From contig CACVBU010001235.1 in the NCBI GenBank assembly GCA_902728285.1, positions 1,723,386 to 1,787,385 of the forward strand: 64,000 bases of DNA, in the 5' to 3' direction. A program made the position numbers and the translations under genes. Positions within the stretch are counted from its first letter, which is position 1; each line of letters starts with the position of its first letter. This stretch comes from Clytia hemisphaerica. Taxonomy: Eukaryota > Cnidaria > Hydrozoa > Leptothecata > Clytiidae. This document shows, one piece after another, positions 20,581 through 31,919 of the stretch. The notes under the pieces were generated by a model. That model saw only the letters and a program-made list of their open reading frames with translations, made no database searches and was not told the DNA's origin.

Positions 20581-20801
20581 ACACCCCTGTGTGTGTCACA
20601 GACCCGCTGTGATCCATCCCCACTGGAAAATTTGGCAAACTTTTCGTCCCCTGTGGGAAAATATCCTGGAATTTTAGATTTCATCCTCACTCGAAATTAA
20701 ATTTTTTAACCTTAGAACAATAGAATTGCTAACCCCATCGGGATTTCAATAGGAAATTTTATTCCTTACTGAGAAAAACCGGGCCTGTGAGACAGGGGTG
20801 T
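20581..20801. mobile_element. ACACCCCTGTCTCACAGACCC-family MITE (copy 1)
   Basis: Left acacccctgtgtgtgtcaca and right cctgtgagacaggggtgt are inverted. Body words tccccactggaaaatttggc and atcgggatttcaatagg recur in the copies at 29465, 30228, 31773, 38838, 43064 and 47893. Confidence 0.8.
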
Positions 20802-20809
20802 CGGCAAGT

Positions 20810-22440
20810 TGTAACCTTTCGAAAAAAAAGCCTTTTTTGTAAATTTTCAGTCATCTTAGGTCCCTGATCTTTTTTAAGTCAGTGCATATACTACTTTTTT
20901 ACGTGCTATAGTATAAAATTGCAAGAATATTATTTGTTTGATTGCAGGTGTGTTATTTACTTAACTGTGCAGTGATGCTCTGTGCAGAGCTACACGTAAT
21001 CACTCAGTAATTAGTCTCCGTAACAATTACGCAAATTTACCGATAGTTTTTTGCTGATGAGTTAGAAAATTGGAAAAACAACTTATTTTTGATTGTGTCT
21101 AATTTTAAAGTTCATCTAAAAAATAGGTGTGTTTTTATTTTGATGTACTTTGTTCGATTAAAAAACCACATTATTTTTATGCATCATCAACCGTAAACTC
21201 TTAACCGAAATAGACAAAACTTTGGATAAGTACCCTTCATAGGGAAAATCGAAGCGTGATTAGAAGTGTTTGCATAAAATCTAATTTAGCCACATAGTCA
21301 ACAGCTTAATCGACAATAAACACCCGCACAATGACGCGCGCCCAGGGATTTTAAGATATTTGATTGTGAGATCTATATTAAAACGTATTATCACGAATAA
21401 CTTTTTGTTTCAAAATTATTGTTACAGCAATCTGTTTTTAAAACAGTCTTTCTATTTTTATCTCTGTGAACACTGAACCAGTTTAAACGTTATCTTTGTC
21501 TCATATAAACCAATGATGGCATGTGTTTTTCTTAAGAACATCTTTGATTTTTGAAGCCTTGAGTTTTAAGCCTAGAAGTGTTCTTAAAATGTTCTTATTC
21601 TCACTATTTTGTGAGTAATTTCCTGCAGTGTTCTAAGAAATCAGGTGTGTTAGAGACCGTTAAGCCTTTAAATGTTCTTAACTTATTCTTAATATTCTGG
21701 CCATTAAGTGTTAAAGGCTCTGGAAGAAATAAGACTCAAAATCTGGATTTTATATTTTGTATATTGATACATTACAAAACGATACTGACTAAACTTATTA
21801 ATATTTTCTTATTATTTAATTTCTGTTACCTAAGTTTTGTCATAAATTGTTACCAACTTTTCTTGGCAATTACCATGGATTAATATAGTAAGATTTCCTA
21901 CAAAAATTATATGCTTACAAATATATCACGTTCTTAAAGTCTTAACAAACGTTTCTAATTCTTAATATTAACAAGAAAGACATTGACGAAACTAAGAAGA
22001 AATTTAATGATTTATAAGATCATAAAGATTTTTTAGGAGATTTTACAGATTATTTCTGTCAAAATTGTCCCGTTTAGTTTGATTAATCTCTCACGTGTTT
22101 GCTAACCTACACTCTGCCAATCAATGAATACAAACATGACTTTCTACGGCTTATTTTTTTTTACTTTCTCATCAATGTTTTGACGTAATTTAAAAATTGG
22201 ACCGGGATTTCCAAAAAAATACGCACAGCAAATAGCACGCTTTGTTTAAGTTATTTTTGGCTCTACTTCTTACAAATTTGAATTACCTATTTGAACCTCT
22301 TTTACGTTTATAAAACATGGAGCTGCTACTACTTCCTCATAACGCGCGCTCACTATGCGCCAAGAAACAGCTCTAGTAGTACTTCCTAATGCTACGTAAT
22401 TCCACACTGCTTATGTCCGAGGTTGTTCATACTATCATAC
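20810..22440. other. No gene seen; one AAGAAC fragment
   Basis: AT-rich. An AAGAAC-family fragment lies at about 21528-21712 (cttaagaacatctttgattt ... tcttaatattctggccatta). Nothing else supported; the open stretch over 21578-21883 is partly that repeat. Confidence 0.45.
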
Positions 22441-22454
22441 TATGGGGCCCATTA

Positions 22455-22617
22455 GCGCGTGAATGGGATTTTTCACTTGCGTGAATGCGTGAATTGGAAA
22501 GCTTTGCGTGAACAAAAATTTCGTGAAATGCGAAAAAGCATTGCGTGAATGCGTGAATTTGGGAAAATTTTTGCGCAATTACGTGAATTGAAGGTCCACT
22601 GGGGGGGGGGGGGGCTC
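22455..22617 (+). repeat. GCGTGAATGCGTGAATT short repeat element with G-run
   Basis: The word gcgtgaat recurs about five times in 100 bp (tgcgtgaatgcgtgaattgg, attgcgtgaatgcgtgaatt), starting after ggggcccattag and ending in ggtccactgggggg. ACTAT occurs on both sides, so it may be a transposed unit. Confidence 0.5.
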
Positions 22618-23002
22618 TACTATACCCGTTCGGACCTGCGCGTAGTTTTGTTGTTTGTTTTTATTTTGTAGGTGAAATTCATAACCATAAGTTATAAATT
22701 AGTTTGTTTGTGAATTTTGGTTGAAGTTTGTTTCTGATTGGATTTTAATGAATTCCACGGATATGGTCTATACTACTAACCAGGTGTGGCCTCTTTTTAG
22801 AAGATGGAAAAGATTTAATAAGAGAAGGGATTATCGCAGTCGTTTGTCTTAAGAGTTTGTTTCAGCCAAACCACTTGTCTATAATTTCACAATCTCTCTG
22901 TTGAACAGGTAGATATGGTAAAGTACTTCAACTGGTTTGACCAGAATTAAATTTGTGTTCTCAATATTTATGCAACCGTATTCACAAATGTGTGTGCCTT
23001 GG

Positions 23003-23175
23003 TTAGGTAGGAAATCCTATCTAAGTCACGTGACATTACAATAGAATTTTAGCACTTGGCCAATCAGAAGCTTCGCGGATTTTCAAAAACAATAGCATCA
23101 ATATTATTTGCAATATACACTTTTTTCAGCTTGGAATAGCTTAAAGCACGCCATCTAGCCCTTTGGGTTTTACAG
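23003..23175. mobile_element. CATAGATTTATAAAGCCCGAAGG-family MITE, partial
   Basis: Contains gttaggtaggaaatcctatc, gccaatcagaagcttcgcgg and the right-end gcacgccatctagccctttg, matching the copies at 12144 and 41870 but lacking one terminus. Confidence 0.75.
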
Positions 23176-23253
23176 TGAGGGTACCACACCATCCATAAAT
23201 CAGAAAGGGAAGACGGCTCTGGCAGTCACGACAGACTTTCTGGTTGTTATCTA

Positions 23254-23504
23254 CAGGGTGTCCCTAATTAAAGTATCGAGTCGAAACACAACTATGAGTA
23301 GAAAGTTTTATGTGCGTGTTCACAAAATTGTATTTTAAGCTCTCCCTCTTTTTTCTTTGTCGTTACGATTAATTTATACGTTGTAACTACCTTTTGTAAT
23401 AAGCCTGTGTGATGGAGAACGTTCTTATATTTTAGCGATAACACACACAAACTTTTCTACTCAATCGCATGTTCAAACTCGATACTTTAATTAGGGACAC
23501 CCTG
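23254..23504. mobile_element. Mariner-like MITE, CAGGGTGTCCC termini (copy 1)
   Basis: Inverted ends cagggtgtccctaattaaag and ctttaattagggacaccctg, flanked by TA. 251 bp with no ORF. Near-identical to the copy at 61557. The TA target and terminus are typical of Tc1/mariner non-autonomous elements. Confidence 0.9.
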
Positions 23505-23509
23505 TAGTA

Positions 23510-24040
23510 AGAAAAATAGTTGCAAGCCTTCTATTGCATCAAAGTTGCTCGATTTTCCTCTGAATCTAGAAAAAGTTCCATAGAAGATATTTAAAGATCA
23601 ATTGCTATCAAATTAAAAACTGATCAGTACGTAGGACTACTTAATTGGTCCGTGTATATATAACCGATATGACTTTTATTGACCGTCTTTTTGTTAGCTT
23701 GTGGTGTAGACTGAACATAACACTTATCATTAGCCGCCATATTGTTTTATATTTTTGGAAACCACCAAAAAGACAGAGATAAAACAGAGATTCTAATATC
23801 TAAATTTTCTATATTGGTTTGATCATAGATATTCCACCCGAAATGATAGCTGGAAGACGATAGCGACCTACTTCTGCAATCAACGTAGATTGAACGCTAA
23901 CTTAATGATGAAGCTAAAAATTACAACACAGGTGATACTGTTTTCTCGTTGCTTGATACGTTTTCCACTTTCTTGGATCAAGATTTTTCATTTTTACCAA
24001 AATATAGTTTATACATCAAAATTTTGAGGGTGGATATCCT
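23510..24040. other. No gene seen
   Basis: AT-rich; one possible acceptor (tgatcatag before 23829) is followed by a very short frame only. Confidence 0.4.
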
Positions 24041-24071
24041 GGGGACTGACGATCATTCAAAGTACACTCCA

Positions 24072-24280
24072 TGGCCCCCGGCGTGCACATCGAATTGAGG
24101 GGGCCAAGAAAATATGTCGCCCACCATGGTTGGGCGACGAAGAAAATTTTCGACTTTTTGCCCTTATTTCACCCCTCTAAACGGTATATATAAGATTTTT
24201 CAAAGTAAAAAAAAAATACTTTGCAAAATATTGGGGGGGGGGGGCATGCCCCCCCTGGCCCCCCCGGTGACGGGGGCCAT
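24072..24280. mobile_element. MITE with CATGGCCCCCG termini
   Basis: Left catggcccccggcg and right cgggggccatg are inverted, with CACTC on both outer sides. The interior contains gtcgcccaccatggttgggc, itself a hairpin, and a long G-run/C-run pair near the right end. The frame across it is not a gene. Confidence 0.6.
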
Positions 24281-24299
24281 GCACTCTAGGGAGCTCGTG

Positions 24300-25240
24300 A
24301 GAAGTTTTTTAGTTCCAGGCTGTTTTATTAACGGGCAACTTTTATTCAGCAGCAGTTCCTCACTTTAAGTCCACAATGTTTACTATTATATATCAGGTTA
24401 TCCTTTGATAAGAATCTGAGGAGAGACAAATATAATTCCTTTCGAGAGATAAAAGATAAATGTGCGCGTGCAGACAAAATAAAATCAAAGCTGATAAACT
24501 GAGATTTTAATTTTAGTAACTGTTTTTCAACTTGAAATAGAATAAACCATATACGCCCACATATAGTAAAAATTTTGGTTTTAAAAACAATCATTCTTTA
24601 TTTTAGTAAGCAGAGAAAAAAGCTAGAAAATCACGGGGGCGCCAAATAAAAACTGACAAAAACCTACAATAACAAGAGTAGTTAGTTTGTCTTCTAAGAG
24701 GCCCCTTCATAAGTTTAGATTTTTACAAATAACTACTAAGTCTTATAGGATTTAAAGTCAGATGGGTTTGACTTCAAAACATGATTCTTATCAATAGCTT
24801 GTTTGTCCTTTGTTTTAAAGTTTCACACGACTTAAAATGTTTTAAAAACATACAAAACCTAGGCTTAAAATATTAAGAATGAATATAATATGAGCGTAAA
24901 TTTGATTAAGTTAGCATGAGTACCAAATAACGGTTTAATTTCATAAAAAACTATACATCTTTATGATAAAAATAGCTTAAAGGCCAAGCTATGATAACAA
25001 AATTTCTGTAGGGTCACCCTGAAAAGTTTATTCAGAGCATGATATATACTTTTATCAAAACTTACTTCTCATTTAGAAGTTCATTCTGATATCTTTGACA
25101 TTTAGAAGACCAGGCACGAGTCTCTTTAGTCCTCATTACTTATTCTACTCAGTATGTACAAGAAGCTCGTATATTATCGAGTTCTTTTTGCAGAGCATTG
25201 ATAAAGTGAGTGTACAAAAAATATGATTAGGGGGAGGCAA
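24300..25240. other. No gene seen
   Basis: AT-rich intergenic DNA, no convincing splice-bounded frame or repeat. Confidence 0.4.
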
Positions 25241-25247
25241 GTTACAG

Positions 25248-25512
25248 TCAGGGATATGTTATAGCGGAGCTGGATATAGCACATTTGAAAAAGCCTTTTT
25301 CTATCTCTGTCCCTGACATTAAAATTTGATATGAAATTAAACTTTTTTAATTACAAATTCGTGAAATTTGGATTTCTTTTTAGCCAATGATTCTGCTGTT
25401 GCATTTATTGTTCACGATTTCTATTATGAACAGTTTACAATAGAAAAGACAAAGGAGCAATCCACTAAGGAATTCTCGTCCTTCATCCAGCTCCGCTATA
25501 GCATATCCCTGG
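25248..25512. mobile_element. MITE with CAGGGATATG termini
   Basis: Left cagggatatgttatagcgga and right ccgctatagcatatccctgg are inverted over about 27 bp. TACAG occurs just outside both ends, and the next element begins immediately at the right. Confidence 0.7.
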
Positions 25513-25514
25513 TA

Positions 25515-25690
25515 CAGTAGAGTCTCCATAACTCGAACATGAACGGTAAATAACACAAATGTGTTCGATTTAAAGAAATTTCGAGTTAAAGAGTAAGGTT
25601 TAAAGGGCATTGTTAACTGAAGGGACGAGAAGACTTGTTCGAGTTAAAGAGGTTCGAGTTGTAGAGGTTCGGTTTAAAAAGACTATGCTG
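25515..25690. mobile_element. pogo/Tigger-like MITE (copy 1)
   Basis: Begins TA|cagtagagtctccataactc and ends near actatgctg|TA. The body repeats cgagttaaagag and gttcgagtt words. Such CAGTNGACTCT...AACTCGAA ends are usual for pogo/Tigger relatives. Confidence 0.7.
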
Positions 25691-25699
25691 TAATATCTG

Positions 25700-26395
25700 T
25701 TGATATCTCGGGTAAGACGGGTATGGAAAATAGCCTCGGTTTGTCTGCCAAGCTTAATGAATTTGTTGAGACTTAAAAGACAATCTTGAGTTTTAACTAC
25801 TTCGTGTTAAACTACATGTCAAAACAAGCATTGCTGTCATAATCTGAATCATTATGGGTGCAATAAATTGTATCCATTTTCACAAAGACTTGAAAGTCTA
25901 ATAACTAGATTAGCATCTAAGAATGAGTCATGGTGCATTCGAAACTTCGTGGTACATCCTTTGTGTGTTTGTAATATCCATTGATGTTATGTCTATCAAA
26001 TGTCACATGACCTATATAACCGTTTCCTGCGCAAAGATGATGTGTTTACAACTGATTGTAAAAAGACTCACCCTAGAAGCTGAATCATATTTTTGTCGTC
26101 ATCTAGTTCAACGAGAGTCATTCGCCACTAATCAGTTACAATTCCTGATTGTCATTTTTAAAGCTTGGTTTTAAACAGTTTCTAAAGCTCCTTTTGCCAA
26201 AACCTATGGCTTGAAAAGTCTCAATACGTGAGCTGCTCTATTCTGTATACTAAACTGAATTTAGCAGTCCTTTGGTGATGTTCCGCTAAGATGAGGCTGA
26301 ACATTAGGGCTCCACTTCTGGAGATCATTTCTATTGTTTTAAAAATTTTGATTTGGAAATTGAAGTAAGTTTCTCCGATTTAGATATGCAGTTTT
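25700..26395. other. No gene seen
   Basis: AT-rich; an 83-codon open stretch (25923-26174) has no splice context and unremarkable composition. Confidence 0.4.
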
Positions 26396-26398
26396 ACA

Positions 26399-26640
26399 TA
26401 CACGTTTTTTAAAAATCCAAAATTTTTAAAACCTTTGAATGTTCTTAACCTTTTGGGTTTTAAGCGTAAAAATGTTCTTAAAATATTCTTATTTTCTCTG
26501 TTTTGTGACCATTTTTACCAATTTTCCTAAAAATTCGGCTGTTTTCGAGTCTGCAAAGCCTTAACATGTTTTTAACTTGTTCTTAGCATTTTGGCCATCG
26601 AAGCCTTATGTTCTTATATAGTTTGTTCTTATAAAAAACT
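26399..26640. mobile_element. AAGAAC-family element (copy 5)
   Basis: Near full length and uninterrupted: acacgttttttaaaaatcc at the left, gttcttaaccttttgggttt and gttcttatatagtttgttct at the right. Useful as a reference for the interrupted copies. Confidence 0.8.
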
Positions 26641-26841
26641 TGTGCGTTGATTCGACTTTAACAAGTGCAAAAGTCGTAAGTGCAAATTCAACTCAGAACC
26701 TCTCCACAATATTTAACCAGTACAAATCATTACTTAAAGGTCGAAATGACTTCAATCACTATATATGGATTATTTTGTAATCGCATTGTAACCCTATCAG
26801 AAATTATCTAGCTTGCTATCTTATCTCCTTTTTTTTGCAAT

Positions 26842-27076
26842 TACAGATTTTCTGTTTGCAGATTGTCTTATTGACAAAGAGAATGATGTCAATAACTGTG
26901 TATACGTTAATCAAACAAAAATTAAACCCACAACCTACAAGTTGATTAGCAAAATGTTCCCATTAAAGTTTGGAAAGTGTCGTCATGATTTCAAATGTAG
27001 GATTGACACACTCCTGAAAACTGAAGGTCACCGTGATTGTATCAGATCCTTATTGAGGAGTTTGTATATGTTGTAG
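26842..27076 (+). CDS. Possible terminal exon of a Cys-containing protein
   Basis: A strong pyrimidine tract and acceptor (tttttttgcaattacag, near 26845) open a frame that runs about 75 codons to TAG at 27074-27076. Residues include FADCLIDKENDVNNC, then FPLKFGKCRHDFKCRI and EGHRDCIRS: five Cys with spacing of about 9, 29, 6 and 17. I do not recognise the family. No upstream exon can be joined with confidence, and a second acceptor (tttgcag) lies 12 bases in. Could be a real 3' exon or chance. The downstream DNA is AT-rich with ggaaatat repeats. Confidence 0.35.
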
Positions 27077-27084
27077 TTTTAATT

Positions 27085-27245
27085 TTTTTCGAAAGTTGGA
27101 AATATTTGGGAAAAATTATATTTCAATGAATTTCAGATTTGGAAATATCAAGAAATATGATATTTCCTAAACTTTGGAAATATAGAAAAAGTCATATTTT
27201 CATATTATGGAAATATCTTATTTTCAAGATATTTCCAGGATTAGA
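27085..27245. repeat. GGAAATAT-rich inverted sequence
   Basis: The word ggaaatat or its complement atatttcc recurs about seven times in 160 bp, in both orientations, giving a self-pairing AT-rich unit. Confidence 0.5.
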
Positions 27246-27614
27246 AATCTCTTATTTCGCCCAGTGTCTTTTTAGAAAAACAAAAATTTTGAGACAGCCG
27301 CCATTCTTTTAGATACAATATCGAAAGTGACTATTATTTGTAGGTATAAGATAAGAAATGAAAATCATTGTTTGGTCTTAACTTTAAAGAGTTAGCTAAT
27401 ATCCTCATAAAAATATTCTCCTAAAAGTTTGGAAAGTGTAATTTCTTTATCAATGCATAATGACAAATTGGACGTCAAATGTTTGAAGAAAACTGTTGTA
27501 CCTTTATTTCCAAAGAACACCTTCTGTGCAGGCTGAATCTTACTCATACATGAGTGTGAACGTAGCTGATTAGCTCATATCCTCGGAAAATACTTTCACA
27601 AAAGTCTATGGAAG

Positions 27615-28285
27615 CATGAACATATAAACGACTGGACGTCTATCTTTTATTGTCTCTTTGAAGCGAGTTTCGTTGCCGCCTGTATTTCAAAGTTGGTATG
27701 AAAAATCCGACAATATTCCGTCATAATTTTATTTCTTTGAATTATTTGGGTAAAAGGATTGATAGAGCTTGAACATTACTCCTAATGTGCAAAAAAATTA
27801 TTTTCGAATTTTTTCACAAGTTTGAAATATATTTTATCAACATTTTCAACTCTAAAATGCAGAATTTCAACTGCGTGTATACTTTTGAATCCCTTTTGTC
27901 ACTCAAATAATTTTTTTTATGACTTGAAAAAAATAGCTTGCCAAAGTTGACAGCCTACTTCATAAGAAAATCGAAATTAGAATGTGACACTCTCTAAAAT
28001 TATTAGACACTTTTAAGTCAAAATTTAGAAATATTAGTCGGAGTTTTGACAAGCTGACGATGATTTTGCCTCTGTTATCTTTGTTATGATATAGATAAAC
28101 GACTTGACAGTAGAACAACAGAGACTTTTGTCGAAGTTTTGACGTTGTTAGCAAGGTATTCCCAAGTGGTATATCATCAAAATCTATTGTTTCATTTTAT
28201 GCTTTTAACGAGGCGGCAACGAAGCTAGCAGCCTTTTCTACAAAAAGACAAAGGAGATGGATTTCCAGTCGTTTATATGTTCATG
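27615..28285. mobile_element. CATGAACATATAAACG element (copy 2), 7-bp target duplication
   Basis: Uninterrupted 671-bp copy of the family at 10459. ATGGAAG flanks both ends. It has the intact right-arm site gaagctagcag that is occupied in copy 1. Confidence 0.9.
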
Positions 28286-28795
28286 ATGGAAGTTTCGTCA
28301 TTCTATCAAAAACAAATTGATAAAAAGTCAACAATGTGAAAGTCTGAAAGGAATGGATTGTTTTACCTTATTAATGGCTAGAACGTACTTTTAGAGAACA
28401 TACACCCCGTACGCGGAAATTTGTTAATTTCCTAGGAATAAATTTGTAATTTTCTACCTAGCCCCCCTAGCCCAAGTGTAATTCTTGTTGACAAATACTG
28501 AAGCCTTTCTTTGCAGTCTTCGATTTCATTATTCGTTAGGTTTCATGTAGATCCAATTACGTCATCCATGTTTTTAAACGGTTGACAAATCGAGAATGGT
28601 TAGTTGAGTGATAAAATAACTCATGTAGGTCAAAATTCAAGTTACAATTCAATTAAATCATTGAGAATTTCATTTCATTCAAAGATATTTTGAAATAAAA
28701 ATATTACCTATTTTACTAAGACGTTTAGAGATTTTTACTTTGTTTTTTATAGAACGGCGAATGACAATTCATTTTGTCTTATCCTGACGAATTCT

Positions 28796-29010
28796 TTACA
28801 GTAGCGCATTTATTAGTGATTGATACCATGAATATGTCCTTTGATTTTGATGAAGTTCATAGTTAGCCCGACCAAAGTAATATCCTGGGGTAGAATTGCT
28901 ATAACGCGAAAGACGATAAATCAACCAAAACCTACCAGTCAACCTTGTGCTTAATGCTTCTCCCATCTTAGTGTGCATCGAGCTACAAAGGCTTATTTGG
29001 GATCCATTAT
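28796..29010 (-). CDS. Possible terminal exon of unknown protein
   Basis: On the minus strand an acceptor (tcatttttcccag) is followed by 70 open codons to TAA, acceptor phase 1. The residues are varied and non-repetitive (DNGSQISLCSSMHTKMGEAL, LTGRFWLIYRLSRYSNSTPG, YYFGRANYELHQNQRTYSWY, then QSLINALL), unlike the low-complexity noise around it. I do not recognise the family. No upstream exon was found, so start and name are unknown. Confidence 0.35.
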
Positions 29011-29464
29011 CTGGGAAAAATGACAATTAGTGAAAATATGAATATGGTAGTACACTTCACTTTGCATTGCAGTTTCAAAGTATCGAATGATTTGCCCTAA
29101 CACTTTTTATTATCTGATTTAAATGGGTAATATCCAGCTCAGTGAAGCTACTTAAATATTGTGAAATATATTAAGAAACCGGTAAGCTTGTTCTAAACAA
29201 ACAATTTCCTTAAGGATAGAGTGAGGACAAGTCTTGATTGACTAATAGTGATATTACTATTATAAAGCAGACTAACCAAACCATTGCTCAAGGCAGATCA
29301 GGCTCTTGACCATTTACCCTAGGGAATTCTAAGGGAACAAACTTTTCGATAGATAGTAAAGATTTTTGAATATCAGGACTTTTCTACAGCCTGACGACTA
29401 ACGCGCAAATTGCTTTCTATTTCGTGTTGGTTATCTTTTGGAGCAGGCCTTATTTCTAAAAATA

Positions 29465-29765
29465 TACACCCCTTTTCTAAAATCCACTCGGACCCTTTCC
29501 TACTGGAAAAATTGGTCAAATGATCGTCCCCAGTGAAAAATTATATTTTAATTTTTGTCCCTGCTAAAAATAATCAGATAACCAAATCCTCACTGCAAAA
29601 TATTATGGTATTTTTTCCATCCCCACTGACTTTTCTGGCTTGAAAACAATGGAATTCAAATCGCCAGTCATAAAAAAACATAGAAATATCAATCCCCATT
29701 GAGTTTTGGTCCGATATTTTTATCCGCACTGGCTGAAAAAGTCCCACTGGGTCTGTGAGAAGCCT
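29465..29765. mobile_element. ACACCCCTGTCTCACAGACCC-family MITE (copy 2)
   Basis: Family phrases ccactggctgaaaaagtccc, gaccctttcctactgg and ggtctgtgaga are present and both ends are recognisable. The minus-strand open stretch here (29574-29957) is repeat sequence. Confidence 0.7.
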
Positions 29766-30227
29766 GGTTGTCTTTATCAATTGACTGAACCATACATATA
29801 AAGGCGAGAAAAGACGTTGCAAGGTTTGCTGCCAAATCTTTATGAATGAAAGACAACAGGACAAAATGTAAAACACTTTTTTCTGTGATCTCAAATTACA
29901 TATCTCATTGAATCTAATTAAAAAAGGGAGGTCTCTCTGTATGTGATCGTGTGACAACCTCTCTTGCTTTTCATTTCATCTTAAGATTGATGATTTTCTT
30001 TCAATCTTAGAGTTCTGACAGAAAATGTCCTGCACTTATAATCCAATGACAGATAAAGCAATATATCTTTAAAATGGATATTTTTTATATCTTTTAGTTT
30101 TCTCTCAATAAAAGTAGAGAGCCTAATAAGGGGGGGGGGGGGGAAAATAATCAAGCTAAGACTTTGAAATAGAATTCTTCCAACAATGTCCATGAATTTC
30201 GACCAAACGTTTTGGCTTTCTGCTGTA

Positions 30228-30408
30228 AACACCCCTTTCTCACAGACCCGGTAGGATTTTTTCAATCAGTGGGGGTTAAAATAACGGATTTAAACTCGAT
30301 GGGGATTGATATTCCCATATTTTTTATGGCTGAGGATTTCAGTTCTTTTGTTTTCAAGTCAGAAAATTCAGTGGGGATGGGAAGAATAGCATAATATTTT
30401 GCAGGTAG
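30228..30408. mobile_element. ACACCCCTGTCTCACAGACCC-family MITE (copy 3, partial)
   Basis: Left end acacccctttctcacagacc intact; body in the opposite order to copy 2 (gatggggattgatattccca). Right end lost near the AAGAAC fragment. Confidence 0.7.
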
Positions 30409-30428
30409 GATTAGTTTATTTGAAAAAA

Positions 30429-30645
30429 CTATGTAAGAACATAAGGTTTCGATGATCAAATTATTGAGAACAAGTTAAGAATACTTTAAGGCTTGGCTGA
30501 CTCTAAGACATCCGATTTCTTAGAAAAAAATGGACAAAAATACTCACAAAATAATAAAAAAAGAACATCTTTAGGCTTAAAACTCAAAAAGTTAAGAACA
30601 TCCAAAGCCTTAAAAATTTCTTCTCTTATTCTTACAAAAATATGT
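30429..30645. mobile_element. AAGAAC-family element (copy 6)
   Basis: Reverse orientation: atgtaagaacataaggtttc, gttaagaatactttaaggct, actcaaaaagttaagaacat, ending ttattcttacaaaa. No coding sense. Confidence 0.75.
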
Positions 30646-31109
30646 AAAAGCATATGTCAAAATATTGTCATATATAGCATGAATCCTAGTGCCGTGGAGG
30701 AGACTCTCCGGCTCCGCCCAAAGATTAAACCCTTGATAAACCGACACCGTGTCACCCGAGTAATCTTTTTTTCTCCACCTTTTAAGACAATTCTCCCCTT
30801 GATCATGGTCAGGTAGCCATCATGAAATCATTAATCAATATTAAGTAGCGTGTTTTAAAGGTCAATAAAGGTGTTGAAATATTACTGAAATCGCGGACTA
30901 TTTTTAAACATCCTTCATCGAAGTGAAATTCAAGATATACAATTTATTCCTACATTCAATAACAAAGACTTTTTTCATACTCGTATGAAAATTTCAAGAG
31001 AATTTTAGAAGAAGGTGGCAAGATTTGCATTTACACATTGCGCATTCAAATGAATACTGTCGATCTGACTCTTTAGCCACCTTTAATTTTTTGGTCCTTC
31101 TTATTCAAC

Positions 31110-31237
31110 ATGTTTCGATTTAGCGGTCCCGTTGACATTGTTCCATTCTATGTCAGTGAAAGACATGCGATGCAACCAAAGATTAAATTATTTCGATGGA
31201 AAAATACCCCGGGATTAAAGGGCATTGAGAATGTCAG
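31110..31237 (+). CDS. Possible first coding exon of unknown protein
   Basis: From an ATG at 31110 the frame runs 42 codons to a donor (gtcag|gtatgtg, phase 2). The residues (MFRFSGPVDIVPFYVSERHA then MQPKIKLFRWKNTPGLKGIE and NVR) are varied, with an Arg/Lys-rich second half, and the base composition is less AT-biased than its surroundings. An in-frame stop lies about 25 bases before the ATG, consistent with 5' UTR. A possible upstream acceptor (ctctttag) precedes the leader. I cannot name it, and I found no partner exon downstream. Confidence 0.35.
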
Positions 31238-31772
31238 GTATGTGTGAACTGGACCTGCGACGACCAACCACAGAGAGACTAAAATTTTTGTGAAAAAGTT
31301 ACCCTTAGAGAGATAGCTTCCCTATTTTTGCCTATGATACACCCTTTGGTTCAACTCAGTAAACACTTTTTTATTGATTGAAAATACACAATTCAACTCT
31401 TGAATTCCAACTCTATCTGTTTTTACCCAATTCTGACGTCATGCCATGGTAAAGAATATATTGAACATGCTGATTGGGTTTGGCACAGGACTCGTTGTTT
31501 ACAACTTACAACTTACAACTGCTTTCGAATTAGTGATTATCAAAGCAATATCATCAAAAAAGAGGTTGACCACAAAATACTTGTAACGAGAATGTTTTTA
31601 CAACTTATGAGAGTTTGTGTAAAATACGCACAAACTATTACAAGAAAAGGCACGCTGACTATATATTCGTTTGCTCAAAGTCTTCTCAATCAATCGTATC
31701 TTTTATCAAACGGGCCATTTTTTCAAATGGATTTGTGTCCGGAAGCAATATCGAGATATAGCATATATGATG

Positions 31773-31917
31773 ACACCCTTGTCTCACGGCCCCGGTTTAA
31801 CTTCTTCCCACATTGGGAATAAAAATTCGAAATTCAAATAGGGATAGAAGTTCTATAGTTCCAAGCTCAAAAAATCTAGTGGGGTTAGGGTCCCACCGGA
31901 TCTGTGACACAGGGGTG
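31773..31917. mobile_element. ACACCCCTGTCTCACAGACCC-family MITE (copy 4, short)
   Basis: Starts acacccttgtctcacggccc and ends gatctgtgacacaggggtgt, inverted. About 145 bp, the shortest copy, apparently by internal deletion. Confidence 0.75.
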
Positions 31918-31919
31918 TG

